Shown: positions 1 to 8,566, counted from the first letter of the stretch. The stretch is DNA of 64,000 bases from an uncultured Paracoccaceae bacterium (GCA_937924905.1 CALDUK010000030.1:1-64000), one strand, 5' to 3'. Notes: generated by a model not told the origin, from the letters alone. Numbers and translations: made by a program.

Positions 1-334
<334 letters not shown>

Positions 335-760
335 ACGTCTTACGACGTATCCTTGACGTTCGAACCTCTGCACATCTCCGATACTCACGACTGCTTTGGG
401 GGCAAGCCGCTATGTTCACCCGGCTGGGAAGAACACGTATCGGAAGTCATCTGTTTGATGTGCTTCTGGTTTCATAAGAAACCGAAAGCCATACAAACAG
501 TGAAGCTGACCTTTCCATAATCGGCCGAAGCCTAGGAAAGTCGATATGCAGGATTTGTCCATCGAAAGGACCAAACCGCCCACATATCTCTTCAGTTACC
601 AGCGATTTCAAAGAGCGCAGAGACAAAATCGACAGTGTGCGCCCTAACTTAGTCGGCGCGCCCCGCCTCAATCATCTCTATAGTTTTTTGCGTCTCGTTG
701 CCTTGGTCGTAACCGCTGGCCCGTCTGGCGCCCCGTTGGTGCATCTCTGCGCCGCCGGTG
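335..760 (-). other. rrn operon leader, no protein gene
   Basis: About 425 nt lie between the predicted rrn start point and the 16S 5' end. Short open frames here on both strands have no initiation signal or recognisable product. The stretch carries a boxA-like antitermination element at 606-616 and is best read as the transcribed, processed spacer ahead of 16S rRNA. Confidence 0.75.
606..616 (-). promoter_or_regulatory. boxA-type antitermination element of the rrn leader
   Basis: On the minus strand the sequence reads GCTCTTTGAAA, close to the proteobacterial rRNA boxA (GCTCTTTAACA in E. coli, GCTCTTTGA in alphaproteobacteria). It sits in the leader between promoter and 16S, where NusB/NusE binding is known to license antitermination. 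Assignment is by motif and position only. Confidence 0.7.
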
Positions 761-766
761 AAGGGG

Positions 767-795
767 TATCTACGGAGAGAGACCGGAACCTGCAA
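767..795 (-). promoter_or_regulatory. Predicted rrn promoter
   Basis: Minus strand: TTGCAG (790-795), 17-nt spacer, TAGATA (767-772). Upstream at about 800-840 there is an A/T-rich stretch with A and T runs suited to an UP element. TTG-rich -35 boxes and 17-nt spacing are usual for rRNA promoters of Rhodobacterales. A predicted start near 760 gives the leader described. A second weak -10-like CTATAG lies near 680 without a matching -35. Confidence 0.6.
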
Positions 796-951
796 GTGCT
801 TTTTTCCACGAAAATGACATTTTTTTAATCGCCAACAAAATATGGGGTTTCAGGCCCTCTTGGCGTCTAGAACAGCACCTGCTCTGCCCCGGTTCTGCGG
901 CAAAGACCCTGAAAAACGAGTCGCCCCCGACTCGCTGGCCCCAAAAACCCG

Positions 952-2088
952 TTACGCCGGCCGCAACCACCGGGTCAAAAAGAACGCCAGCACCAATCCG
1001 GGCAACAAAGCCGAAAACGCCACCGTCAGCGAAAACGCTTCAGACAGGAACCCGATCAGTGGCGGACCGATCAAAAAGCCCCCCATCGCCATGGTCGCCG
1101 CAAAGGCAATATTTGGCGCCTCGTACCGGTCGTCCAAAGCCGCAATCGCCGACACTCCCAAAGGATAGGCCGCCGCCACGCCCAGACCCAACAGACCAAA
1201 CCCGGCATAAGCCAGCGCCGGCGGCATTGGCGCAATCACCACCAGTAATCCCGCAACCGCACAAATGACCGATATCCGCGCATGCCAGACCGCGCCAAAC
1301 CGCGCCTTGAAGATATCGCCCAGAAACCGCCCCGTCGCCATCAACGCCGAAAAGACAGTAACAGCCAAGGCCGCCTGCGCCCCAGGGCTGCCCAATCGTT
1401 CAGCCATATAGACTGCCGCCCAATCCGCCATGACCCCTTCGGTCAGCGTCACCACAAACATAAAAGCCGCGATCAGCACCAAAGCCACAGGCACGTCCCG
1501 CAAGCGGCGCTTGGGCGGCGCCGTCTCGTCTTCCTCACCCCGCAACTTCGGCAAGGACAGCGCAGCCCAGGCCCCAAACCCGGCTGACACAACGGCCAAC
1601 CCGATCTGCGGCGGAAAGCCTGCATTGATCACCGCAATCGTGCCCGAGCCGACCATCAGCCCAAACGCCCAGAACCCGTGACACCTGTTCATGATCAGGA
1701 CGTCTTCGCGTTTTTCCAACCGGCCCGCATAGACATTCATCGCAACCTCGACGAACGCCATCATCAGCCCCACAACAAACAAGGCCGCAAACAAAGACCC
1801 CACACTCCAGGCCGCAAAGGGCAACAGAAACGCCAGCGCCTGCAATGGAAAGAACAGGCCCGCCACCCGCCGCGGTCCCACCCGCGCGATCACCCGGCCC
1901 GCAATCTGCAATCCGGGCACCAAAGCCACCGGCACCCCCATCAGGGCAATCGCCAACTGCCCTTTCGTCAGCGCCAGCGCCGCTTTCACTTCGGGGATCA
2001 AAGCCAACCACCCCCCCAACGCAAGCGGTTGCAAAAAGAAGACCGCCATAATGATCAGCGCCGCGCGCCGTGTGCCCGATGTATCCAT
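952..2088 (-). CDS. MFS transporter, YbjJ-like
   Basis: A 378-residue protein made almost entirely of hydrophobic helices with short loops, fitting the 12-segment major facilitator fold; the substrate is unknown. The middle carries a motif around NRCHGFWAFGLMVGS, found in the YbjJ/fucose-permease-like branch. The first ATG begins MDTSGTRRAALI; no clear ribosome binding site precedes it. It is a single gene whose 3' end faces the rrn promoter. An imperfect inverted repeat (CATA...TATG) at 2131-2146 lies just upstream and could be an operator. Family call is firm, function not. Confidence 0.85.
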   Translation of the reverse strand: MDTSGTRRAALIIMAVFFLQPLALGGWLALIPEVKAALALTKGQLAIALMGVPVALVPGLQIAGRVIARVGPRRVAGLFFPLQALAFLLPFAAWSVGSLFAALFVVGLMMAFVEVAMNVYAGRLEKREDVLIMNRCHGFWAFGLMVGSGTIAVINAGFPPQIGLAVVSAGFGAWAALSLPKLRGEEDETAPPKRRLRDVPVALVLIAAFMFVVTLTEGVMADWAAVYMAERLGSPGAQAALAVTVFSALMATGRFLGDIFKARFGAVWHARISVICAVAGLLVVIAPMPPALAYAGFGLLGLGVAAAYPLGVSAIAALDDRYEAPNIAFAATMAMGGFLIGPPLIGFLSEAFSLTVAFSALLPGLVLAFFLTRWLRPA

Positions 2089-2216
2089 AAGCGCGACAGT
2101 ACAGATGTGCAGACCGTGGGAAAGTCACTTCATACAACAGTATATGTCAGCGCCAGGGATAGGCGTTCCCCAGACGCAAAGTGATGAACGCAAGCGATTC
2201 TTTGAAGGTCCAATGA

Positions 2217-2245
2217 CAAAGAAGAAAGGCGGGCCAATGGCCCGC
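2217..2245 (-). terminator. Rho-independent terminator of the ECF42 operon
   Basis: On the minus strand a 7-bp GCGGGCC/GGCCCGC stem with a 3-nt loop (2229-2245) is followed by a T-rich tail (complement of 2217-2228). It lies 26 nt beyond the stop codon of the SRPBCC gene at 2271 and would end that transcript. Confidence 0.75.
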
Positions 2246-2270
2246 TATCCTTGTGTTTGGCGTCTGATTT

Positions 2271-2771
2271 TCAGGCCAGCGCCTTGATGTTCTTCAGACC
2301 AAGCTCATAGGTCTTGCCCAGCATACGGTCCATGAACAGACCGAAGATACGGAAGATCGGGTTGTAACCCATGTCCGAGGTCACGGTCCAAGTCACGCGG
2401 GCACCTGTGTCTGTCGCTTCTGCCTCGATTGTTTGTACAGGCTTGCCCATAGCACCCAGATCGATGAGATGTGTGACCCGTGCGTCCGTAACATCAGTCA
2501 CGGTCTGCGTGCCTTTGCCTTCCTTACCCTCAAAGCGAAATCCCGAACCGACGCCTTCCGTTGGCCCAAAAGGTGTGATCTTCAGATTTGGGTCCGTTGT
2601 GCAGTATGGGTTGAATGTCTGGAAACCTTCGGTGCTTGCAACGCGGGCAATGACGTCTTCCGGGCAAAGCGAAACATCCGCTTGGCGGGTCACCACCACT
2701 TTGCGGGGAAGGAGCAGTGCAATCAAAACGATTGCGGCGATGATGGCGAGAACTGTGTAAATGATGGTCAT
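2271..2771 (-). CDS. Membrane-anchored SRPBCC family protein (copy 2)
   Basis: A 166-residue protein with one N-terminal hydrophobic segment (about residues 3-22) and then an SRPBCC/polyketide cyclase-like domain, a START-type fold that binds hydrophobic ligands; the ligand is unknown. It is a clear paralogue of the protein at 4474-4986, sharing FNPY, DPNL, GVGSGF, QTV, VTW, GLFMD and ELGL blocks in the same order. The start is supported by AAAGGA 8 nt upstream. It lies downstream of the sigma gene with its own ECF42-type promoter at 2827-2856, so it is probably a direct target of that sigma factor. Confidence 0.85.
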   Translation of the reverse strand: MTIIYTVLAIIAAIVLIALLLPRKVVVTRQADVSLCPEDVIARVASTEGFQTFNPYCTTDPNLKITPFGPTEGVGSGFRFEGKEGKGTQTVTDVTDARVTHLIDLGAMGKPVQTIEAEATDTGARVTWTVTSDMGYNPIFRIFGLFMDRMLGKTYELGLKNIKALA

Positions 2772-2826
2772 TGGGTTGGTCCTTTCGGTCTCTTGGTGGT
2801 GAAGGGTCTTCCTTCCCTTCTGCCCA

Positions 2827-2856
2827 CACGACGAAGACGGCGCGCCCCAATCGACA
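2827..2856 (-). promoter_or_regulatory. ECF42-type promoter driving SRPBCC copy 2
   Basis: Minus strand reads TGTCGA (2851-2856), exactly 17 nt, then CGTCGTG (2827-2833). This matches the TGTCGA / CGTC promoter pattern reported for ECF42 sigma factors in Streptomyces, and is almost identical to the element at 5039-5068. It begins just beyond the stop codon of the sigma gene and lies about 55 nt from the SRPBCC start. Confidence 0.75.
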
Positions 2857-2858
2857 TC

Positions 2859-4094
2859 TCACGACATTTTTTTCTGCAACTCTGCGATTTTTCCCGCCAG
2901 CCACTTTTGAGACGGCCCATGCCTGCAAAGGTCCAGCGCTGTACCATAGGCTTCCGCGGCCTCTGCGGTGCGCCCCAGTTCTGACAGACAATGCGCACGC
3001 ACGGCATGGTACGGCTGGTATGTGGTCAACCCGTCGAAATCGATCACACCCAGCATCCTAAGCCCTTCCGACGGGCCTGCATCCTCTGCAACAACGGCTG
3101 CGCGGCTGACCGCGCCGCCGATGGACGGATAGGCCTGCATCAAGCCTTGATAAAGCTGTGACAGCGCCCGCCAATCGGTTTTGCCGGTCACAGATCGCGC
3201 GGCATGAACAGATTGAATGGCGGCCTCCAGTTGAAACCGTCCGGGGGCGGCGCGCTTTCGCGAGGCTTGGGTCAATTCGGCCACCGAGCGTTCGATAAGA
3301 TCGCTGTCCCAAAGATCGACATCCTGTTCTGGCACGGGCACCAGAACACCATCAGCGATACGCGCATCACGCCGAGCCTCAATGAACCCGACCAAAGCCG
3401 TAAGACCAAGCGTCTCGGGATTTTCAGGGGCCAGTTCGGCCAAGATAGTCGATAGAAAAAAGGCCTCATGGCTCAGATCGCCATCTCCCTCCAGCCAGTC
3501 TACCGAATAAGCGCCATAAACGGCCTCCAGGACAGCGCCCATGCGCTCTGGATAAGCCTCCGGCTCAGGCACAACGAAAGGAATACCAGCCGACTTTATC
3601 TTCTTTTTCGCCCGAACAAGCCTTTGCGCCATCGCGGCGGGATTAATCAAAAAGGCTCTGGCGATCTGATCTGCGTCCAGGCCCAGAACCGTCTGCAGCA
3701 TCAGCGGTGTGCGGATCGCCTCGTCGATCGCGGGGTGAGCACAGACAAACATAAGCTTCAGTCGCTCGTCCAGCAGTGTGTCCTCGGGTCCGGTTGCTCC
3801 TGCGTCGATGGCGTGTGCGTCGGCCATTTCATTTGCCTCATCTGTGATGACCAGACGGGCATCACGGCGCGCCTGATCGATGCGTCTGTTTTTGGCCACG
3901 GCCAAAAGCCAGGCCTCGGGTTTGTCCGGGATACCGCGCTCGGGCCATGTTTTCAGGGCGGCCACAAAGGCATCGGCAAGCGCGTCTTCGGCGGCGATGA
4001 TGTCTCCAACCCGGCTCGCCAGCATTGCAATCAATTTGCCGTAAGCGGCGCGGGCGACCAACTCGGCCCGCGCCTGTGCGTCGCTCCGGCTCAC
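2859..4094 (-). CDS. ECF42-type RNA polymerase sigma factor
   Basis: A 411-residue sigma factor, much longer than a usual ECF sigma (about 180). Residues 20-85 carry region 2 (AEDALADAF, KPEAWLLAVAKNRRIDQARRD), residues 120-175 a region-4 helix-turn-helix (LDADQIARAFLI, AQRLVRAKKKI), and the remaining 220 residues form the helical, TPR-like extension (DUF6596) that defines the ECF42 group. Such sigmas have no classical anti-sigma factor and are co-encoded with DGPF/YciI proteins, as here: the start overlaps the YciI gene by 4 nt. The promoter at 5039-5068 implies autoregulation. The inducing signal is unknown. Confidence 0.92.
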   Translation of the reverse strand: MSRSDAQARAELVARAAYGKLIAMLASRVGDIIAAEDALADAFVAALKTWPERGIPDKPEAWLLAVAKNRRIDQARRDARLVITDEANEMADAHAIDAGATGPEDTLLDERLKLMFVCAHPAIDEAIRTPLMLQTVLGLDADQIARAFLINPAAMAQRLVRAKKKIKSAGIPFVVPEPEAYPERMGAVLEAVYGAYSVDWLEGDGDLSHEAFFLSTILAELAPENPETLGLTALVGFIEARRDARIADGVLVPVPEQDVDLWDSDLIERSVAELTQASRKRAAPGRFQLEAAIQSVHAARSVTGKTDWRALSQLYQGLMQAYPSIGGAVSRAAVVAEDAGPSEGLRMLGVIDFDGLTTYQPYHAVRAHCLSELGRTAEAAEAYGTALDLCRHGPSQKWLAGKIAELQKKMS

Positions 4095-4444
4095 ACGCTG
4101 CCCATGGCAGATGCGCGGATTTCAACCTTGCCATAGTGCACATGCGGGCACTTCTCGGCCCACTTGATCGCCTCATCGAGGTTTTCCACATCAATAGCGA
4201 AGAAGCCGCCAAGCGTTTCTTTGGTTTCCGCAAAGGGGCCATCCTGCACCTGCTTTGCGCCACCGGCAAATGAAACCGTCGTGGCGGTGTCAGCGGGGTG
4301 AAGCCAGTCCGTATCAACGAACACCCCGGCCTCTTGAAGGGCGCCAATATACTGGCCGTATATTTCCTTGGACTTGGCCCAATCTTCTTCGGTCATGTTG
4401 GCGGCCATTGCGGGGTCGGAATAAAGAAGAAAAGTGTAACGCAT
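4091..4444 (-). CDS. YciI-like DGPF-domain protein
   Basis: A 117-residue cytoplasmic protein with the YciI/YCII-related fold and the DGPF signature (DGPFAETKE, residues 68-76). DGPF proteins are the standard partners of ECF42 sigma factors; their biochemical role is not established. It is preceded by AAAGGA at good spacing, lies 30 nt after the SRPBCC gene and overlaps the sigma gene by 4 nt, so the two are probably translationally coupled. Confidence 0.9.
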   Translation of the reverse strand: MRYTFLLYSDPAMAANMTEEDWAKSKEIYGQYIGALQEAGVFVDTDWLHPADTATTVSFAGGAKQVQDGPFAETKETLGGFFAIDVENLDEAIKWAEKCPHVHYGKVEIRASAMGSV

Positions 4445-4473
4445 TGTTTTGGTTCCTTTGTTGGTTGATTTGA

Positions 4474-4986
4474 TTAAGCGGTGACATCGGCGATATTGGC
4501 AAGGCCAAGCTCAAAGTTCGGACCGATCATGCCGTCCATGAAAAGCCCCATGACGCGAAAGACAGGGTTCATTCCCAAATCCATATCCATGCTCCAGGTC
4601 ACCTCGGTCGCCCCATCAACAGCAATGGCCGTAATCGCCTGCGTGGGCTGGCCCAGCGGTCCAAGATCAAGATCAAAGACCACCTGATCCGCGGTAACCG
4701 ACGCTACGGTCTGTTGTCCCGCGCCGTCCTTGCTCTCAAACGAAAAGCCCGAGCCGACGCCTGAAGAAGGACCGAACATCTGAACCTGAAGATTGGGATC
4801 AAGGTCTTTGTAAGGGTTGAAGGCCTGGTAACCCCGGTTGGACGCGGCCAATTCAATAACGGCCTCCGGGGCCGCCTCCACCACTGCGCTGCGTTCGATA
4901 GACACATGGCGCGGCAGGGCAAAGCTGGCAACGGTCAGTGCGGCAACACCGCAGGCCGTGTAGGTGGCGATTTTCTTAAAGTTCAT
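4474..4986 (-). CDS. SRPBCC family protein (copy 1), first gene of the ECF42 operon
   Basis: A 170-residue protein with an N-terminal hydrophobic segment (about residues 8-24), followed by the same SRPBCC domain as the copy at 2271-2771 (FNPY, DPNL, GVGSGF, VTW, NPVFR, GLFMD, ELGL). The start has GAGG 8 nt upstream. As first gene behind the TGTCGA promoter at 5039-5068 it is likely to be expressed with the YciI protein and the sigma factor. The paralogue pair and their duplicated promoters suggest a duplication of promoter plus gene, with the sigma gene now lying between the copies. Confidence 0.85.
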   Translation of the reverse strand: MNFKKIATYTACGVAALTVASFALPRHVSIERSAVVEAAPEAVIELAASNRGYQAFNPYKDLDPNLQVQMFGPSSGVGSGFSFESKDGAGQQTVASVTADQVVFDLDLGPLGQPTQAITAIAVDGATEVTWSMDMDLGMNPVFRVMGLFMDGMIGPNFELGLANIADVTA

Positions 4987-5038
4987 TTTTCCGTCCTCTC
5001 GTCTTTGCTGAAGAAGGGCTTTTTGGCCTCTTCACCAA

Positions 5039-5068
5039 CACGACGACCGAGAAACGTGCCAATCGACA
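5039..5068 (-). promoter_or_regulatory. ECF42-type promoter of the SRPBCC-YciI-sigma operon
   Basis: Minus strand: TGTCGA (5063-5068), 17 nt, CGTCGTG (5039-5045), followed by TTGG. The -35 is extended to TGTCGATTGG, shared with the promoter at 2827-2856. It lies about 53 nt before the start of the operon's first gene. The identical spacing and boxes in two places of one locus argue against chance and point to sigma autoregulation. Confidence 0.75.
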
Positions 5069-5461
5069 CCAACAGGAAAAAAGTCTGAAAAAAGTTTGCG
5101 GGCCAAGTTACCGGCTCTTCAATTGACGCAACAGCCTGTCCAGAACCTATGCGCGAAAAGCCGTCGTATCCGGCACAAGCTGACCAGTCACCAAAACTGC
5201 TGAACGTCCTTACTGACAAAAACCCATGGCAAAGCTGACTTTGATTTTGTCACGGGGTCGGCGGCGCCTCGAACGACCGACATGCGCGGGTGTCGCATCC
5301 CCCCCAACTGCACGTAGCCAAGACAGTCAAACCGACAGATCACACCTCCAGATCCAGGACAAAACCACCCACACAAACCGGGGGCACGCTGCGCGATTGA
5401 CCTTCATCTTGCCTAAAATACGCAAAAGACCCGCCAGCACGAAAAGTGCGACGGGGCGAAA
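5069..5461 (+). other. Intergenic stretch without a recognisable gene
   Basis: About 390 nt between the ECF42 promoter and msrQ. Open frames on both strands lack plausible starts and show no domain. No hairpin, repeat or RNA motif stood out to me. It separates two leftward operons, so it probably holds only the tail of the msrPQ transcript and upstream promoter context. Confidence 0.4.
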
Positions 5462-6070
5462 TCAGGCCACAACCGATCGTCTTGGCAAACGCAAGCGCAA
5501 GCCAAGCAGCAAAACGACCACACCGAGATACATCAAAGGTTCCCATTGGAATCCTCTGGCCAGCATCACGTAATGCAGCGCCCCAAGAAACGCGGCCGGA
5601 TAGGTCAGCCTGTGCAACAGACGCCACCGTTTTGGCCCCATCTTCCGAAGCGACAGGTTGTTTGAAGACATGGCCAGCGGGGTCATCAGAACCAGCGAGG
5701 CCATACCAACCGTTATGTAAGGGCGCTTCAGGATATCTGCCCAAATCTCGGACAGGATACCAACATCAAGCACCAGCCAGACCAACATATGGGCAAAGAC
5801 ATAAAGAAACGTCACCAGGCCGAGCGCCCGTCGGAACGCCATCAGGTTAACGCCTATTCTGTCGTATAATGGCCGGATCGCCAGCACCACAATCAGCATC
5901 TGCAGCGCCAGTTCGCCCAGGCGGTGTTCCAGTTCCTTGATCGGCTCAAAGCCCAGCCCGCCGGTTGCGGCCAGCCAGAAAAGCCATATCAGCGGGATCA
6001 CTCCCACAAAATATAGCGTCCACGGCGGGATCCGCCGCAGGCCGATGTTCAGGCGCTGGATCAGGGTCAT
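5462..6070 (-). CDS. msrQ: MsrQ, haem-binding membrane subunit of the MsrPQ system
   Basis: A 202-residue integral membrane protein of the ferric reductase-like/YedZ family with about six hydrophobic helices. Likely haem-ligand histidines are in HRLGE, FAHMLVWLV, LLHRLTYPA and ALHYVML. MsrQ passes electrons from the respiratory chain to the periplasmic molybdoenzyme MsrP, which repairs methionine sulfoxide in envelope proteins. It follows msrP with a single base between stop and start, so the two are one operon. Length and motifs are normal for the family. Confidence 0.93.
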   Translation of the reverse strand: MTLIQRLNIGLRRIPPWTLYFVGVIPLIWLFWLAATGGLGFEPIKELEHRLGELALQMLIVVLAIRPLYDRIGVNLMAFRRALGLVTFLYVFAHMLVWLVLDVGILSEIWADILKRPYITVGMASLVLMTPLAMSSNNLSLRKMGPKRWRLLHRLTYPAAFLGALHYVMLARGFQWEPLMYLGVVVLLLGLRLRLPRRSVVA

Positions 6071-6071
6071 C

Positions 6072-7004
6072 TCAGTGGAATTCGATCAGGTCCATGTCCT
6101 GATACAGGTTGGCGACCTCGTCCTCATATCCGTTGAACATTAAGGTTGGTTCCTGTTTCGAAAACAGACCGCTCCCGACCCGACGCTCGAATCGCTGGCT
6201 CCAGCGCGGGTGATCTCGTTCGGGATTCACATTCGAGAAAAATCCATATTCCTGGGGCGAATACAGGTTCCACGCCGTCGGCGGCTGTTGTTCGGTCAAG
6301 GTGATCCGCACAATGGATTTGATGGATTTATACCCGTATTTCCAAGGCACTACCAACCGAATGGGCGCCCCATTCTGGTTCGGCATCGGCGCATCATAAA
6401 GCCCGGTTGCCATGATTGTCAGCGGGTGCATCGCCTCATCCAGCCGCAACCCTTCGCGGTAAGGCCAGTCAATGACCGGGCTTTTCACACCAGGCATTTC
6501 ATCGGGGCGCAAAGCGGTCTCAAAGGCGACATAGTTCGCACCCGCTTGAACACCAACTTTGTTAAGTAAATCAGATAGTTCAAAGCCAACCCAGGGGATC
6601 ACCATCGACCACCGCTCGACACAGCGGAACCGGTAAATCCGTTCCTCCAGCGTGACCCCGTCCAGGATATCCTCCATCGAATACGACCCCGGATTATCGA
6701 CCAGACCGTCAATTTCCACCGACCAGGGATCGGTCGTCAGCATATGCGCATTGCGCCGCGGATCGGCCTTGTCGGTCCCAAATTCGTAAAAGTTGTTATA
6801 GCTGGTGATCTCCTCAAGCGTATTGGGCTCAAGGCCTTGACCATAATCGGTTTTTTGCGCCTCAAGGCTGGCCGCAGCAGGCCCCGCGATCGACCCCAGC
6901 GCCAATGCCCCGGCCCCACCCGCAATCAACTGTCGTCGGTTCAGCCACGCGGATTTCGGCGTGACATCATCCCAGGTCAGCTTGCTTTTGTAACGTCCCG
7001 CCAT
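6072..7004 (-). CDS. msrP: MsrP, periplasmic methionine sulfoxide reductase (molybdoenzyme)
   Basis: A 310-residue catalytic subunit reducing protein-bound methionine sulfoxide in the periplasm with a molybdopterin cofactor. The twin-arginine signal (NRRQLIAGGAGALALG, residues 22-37) fits export of a folded cofactor enzyme. Cys128 in RFRCVERW is the expected Mo-coordinating cysteine, followed by the WSMVIPW block typical of the family. The start at 7004 (MAGRYKS) is chosen over an upstream ATG because GAGGAG lies 8 nt before it. Neighbour msrQ supplies electrons. Confidence 0.94.
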   Translation of the reverse strand: MAGRYKSKLTWDDVTPKSAWLNRRQLIAGGAGALALGSIAGPAAASLEAQKTDYGQGLEPNTLEEITSYNNFYEFGTDKADPRRNAHMLTTDPWSVEIDGLVDNPGSYSMEDILDGVTLEERIYRFRCVERWSMVIPWVGFELSDLLNKVGVQAGANYVAFETALRPDEMPGVKSPVIDWPYREGLRLDEAMHPLTIMATGLYDAPMPNQNGAPIRLVVPWKYGYKSIKSIVRITLTEQQPPTAWNLYSPQEYGFFSNVNPERDHPRWSQRFERRVGSGLFSKQEPTLMFNGYEDEVANLYQDMDLIEFH

Positions 7005-7198
7005 CCGAAACTCCTCAAAAAATGGTCCCCTGCAAAATGCCGGGAACCGAAGCATATCGCAATTGCACTCACAGCAAGTTCATCTAACCGGAAAAGATGA
7101 AACAGTATCAAACTCGCGACAATTTCCAAAAGCCACTTACCAAAACTTAAGCTCGGCCCGATACGCATCCCTATCGACACCAAGGAAGTGAATGCAAA

Positions 7199-7900
7199 GT
7201 GCTTGATACTCAACGACTTACATCGGGTTGGACGGACGACTTGCGCCTGGCCGGGCAACAGGCATTGCAGGTTATTTCACCCGAACTCGAACGGATCGTG
7301 CAGGATGTTTACATGTTCCTTCTGGGCATCGACCGGCACGAGGTGACACGCGAACAAATCGAACGCGGCTTTGTAAAGTTTGAAAATATCCTGCGCGGTG
7401 AATTTTCTCCTGAGTATCTGAAAACACAACAGAAAACCTCGAAACTGCTGATCGAAAGGAACGTCGATTTCATCCAGTATCTGATGTGCTATGCGATTTA
7501 TCACCGCGAATGTGCGCTGTGCCTGACCCGCCACAGCGTCGATGCTGGCGCGGTTGAAAACCTGCATTTCGAAGCGCTCCACATGGCCCTTCAATGCGAC
7601 AGCTGCGTCTCGATGAGCTGCTATTTCGCCGTAATGGAACAAAACAATTCAATGCGCACCAAAGAACTGGTCGACGCGAACAATGCGCGGATCACCGAAA
7701 TTGCCAACTCAATCGGGCGGTTTTCGACGCAGACCAAAATGCTATCGATCAACGCCGCAATCGAAGCCGCACGCGCAGGCGATGCCGGAAAGGGCTTTGC
7801 GGTGGTCGCTTCGGAAATCAAAACAATGGCCACAAAAGTGCAGGACGCGACCGGCGAAATCGAAAAACTCGCCCGCAAAGACGAGATGGATTATGCCTAA
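7199..7900 (+). CDS. Short globin-coupled chemotaxis-type sensor, probably haem-less
   Basis: A 233-residue soluble protein. Residues 1-150 resemble the protoglobin sensor domain (GEFSPEYL, then a helix equivalent to the F helix), and residues 165-223 match the signalling tip of methyl-accepting proteins ([23 protein letters not shown]). No membrane segment, HAMP domain or methylation helices are present, and the protein ends soon after the tip. At the place where haem globin sensors have the proximal histidine the sequence reads SKLLIERN, so a Leu (about residue 84) seems to replace it. GTG start, AAGGAAG upstream. A cytoplasmic signalling adaptor or a reduced receptor is likely. Confidence 0.75.
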   Translation: MLDTQRLTSGWTDDLRLAGQQALQVISPELERIVQDVYMFLLGIDRHEVTREQIERGFVKFENILRGEFSPEYLKTQQKTSKLLIERNVDFIQYLMCYAIYHRECALCLTRHSVDAGAVENLHFEALHMALQCDSCVSMSCYFAVMEQNNSMRTKELVDANNARITEIANSIGRFSTQTKMLSINAAIEAARAGDAGKGFAVVASEIKTMATKVQDATGEIEKLARKDEMDYA

Positions 7901-7940
7901 TTTCTCACGGATCTTCACGAAACCGTGACTGGCTGTGAGA

Positions 7941-7961
7941 TGGCCCTTTGGCTTAGGGCCA
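7941..7961 (+). terminator. Hairpin after the globin-coupled sensor gene
   Basis: TGGCCCT and AGGGCCA form a perfect 7-bp stem with a 7-nt loop, 40 nt beyond the stop codon. There is no strong T-run, so it may be a weak or Rho-assisted end. Confidence 0.4.
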
Positions 7962-8072
7962 AACCCTTTGTCGTCAAATGCATAATGCGGCATATCGCCG
8001 ATGATCCATAGCATTTTCACCCCCGTATTTGTCGCGATGCCCACGAGGCATTGTCACAAACTGGAGATGAAG

Positions 8073-8549
8073 ATGTACCGTACCACACTTGCACTCGCCG
8101 CTTCTGCCCTGATCGCCCTGCCCGCATTTGCTGGCATGAAAAAAGACATCGTCGATACAGCCGTCGAAGCTGGATCGTTCGAAACACTGGTCGCCGCCGT
8201 TCAGGCCGCTGATCTTGTCGACACGCTGAAAGGCGACGGCCCGTTCACTGTCTTCGCCCCAACGGACGAAGCCTTTGCCGCCCTGCCCGAAGGCACCGTT
8301 GAAGACTTGCTGAAGCCGGAAAACAAGGATCAGCTGATCGAAATCCTGACCTATCACGTTGTACCGGGCAAAGTTATGTCGGGTGATCTGTCCGACGATA
8401 TGGCCGCCACCACTGTTCAGGGTTCGGACGTGATGATTGATCTCGACAATGGCGTGATGGTTGAAGAAGCCACTGTTGTCAGCGCCGACATCGAAACATC
8501 GAATGGCGTGATCCATGTCATCGATAAAGTGATCCTGCCCGAAAGCTAA
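8073..8549 (+). CDS. Secreted fasciclin-domain protein (copy 1)
   Basis: A 158-residue exported protein: signal peptide ([21 protein letters not shown]) then one fasciclin (FAS1) domain with the H1 box ([18 protein letters not shown]) and the H2-type YHVVPG block, ending with [16 protein letters not shown]1 proteins mediate adhesion or bind carbohydrate/lipid outside the cell; the exact ligand is unknown. The start at 8073 is preferred because GGAG lies 6 nt before it; two in-frame ATGs upstream are too close or too early. It is followed by a strong terminator and a second FAS1 gene. Confidence 0.9.
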   Translation: MYRTTLALAASALIALPAFAGMKKDIVDTAVEAGSFETLVAAVQAADLVDTLKGDGPFTVFAPTDEAFAALPEGTVEDLLKPENKDQLIEILTYHVVPGKVMSGDLSDDMAATTVQGSDVMIDLDNGVMVEEATVVSADIETSNGVIHVIDKVILPES

Positions 8550-8566
8550 GTCCGGCAGAACACAGC

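Noticed and set aside
352-366. GGTTCGAAC-like string as a possible tRNA T-loop
   Set aside because: No cloverleaf can be folded around it; it is in the 16S leader.
447-828. Short frames in the rrn leader on both strands
   Set aside because: They lie across the boxA and promoter, have no ribosome binding site and no domain.
2131-2146. Imperfect dyad CATACAACAGTATATG before the MFS gene as a firm operator
   Set aside because: Only five of eight arm positions match and no adjacent regulator exists; mentioned under the gene only.
4983-5219. 78-codon frame upstream of the first SRPBCC gene
   Set aside because: It covers the TGTCGA promoter and has no initiation signal or recognisable product; the resemblance to the region before the second SRPBCC gene is at promoter level.
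5226-5573. 115-codon plus-strand frame at the msrQ 3' end
   Set aside because: Overlaps msrQ in antisense, low-complexity Arg/Thr/Lys translation, no initiation signal.
7168-7190. A third TGTCGAT-xGG on the minus strand upstream of msrP, suggesting a further ECF42 promoter
   Set aside because: The -35-like part matches, but 17 nt downstream the sequence is CCGAGCT rather than CGTCGTG, and the site is about 170 bp from msrP.
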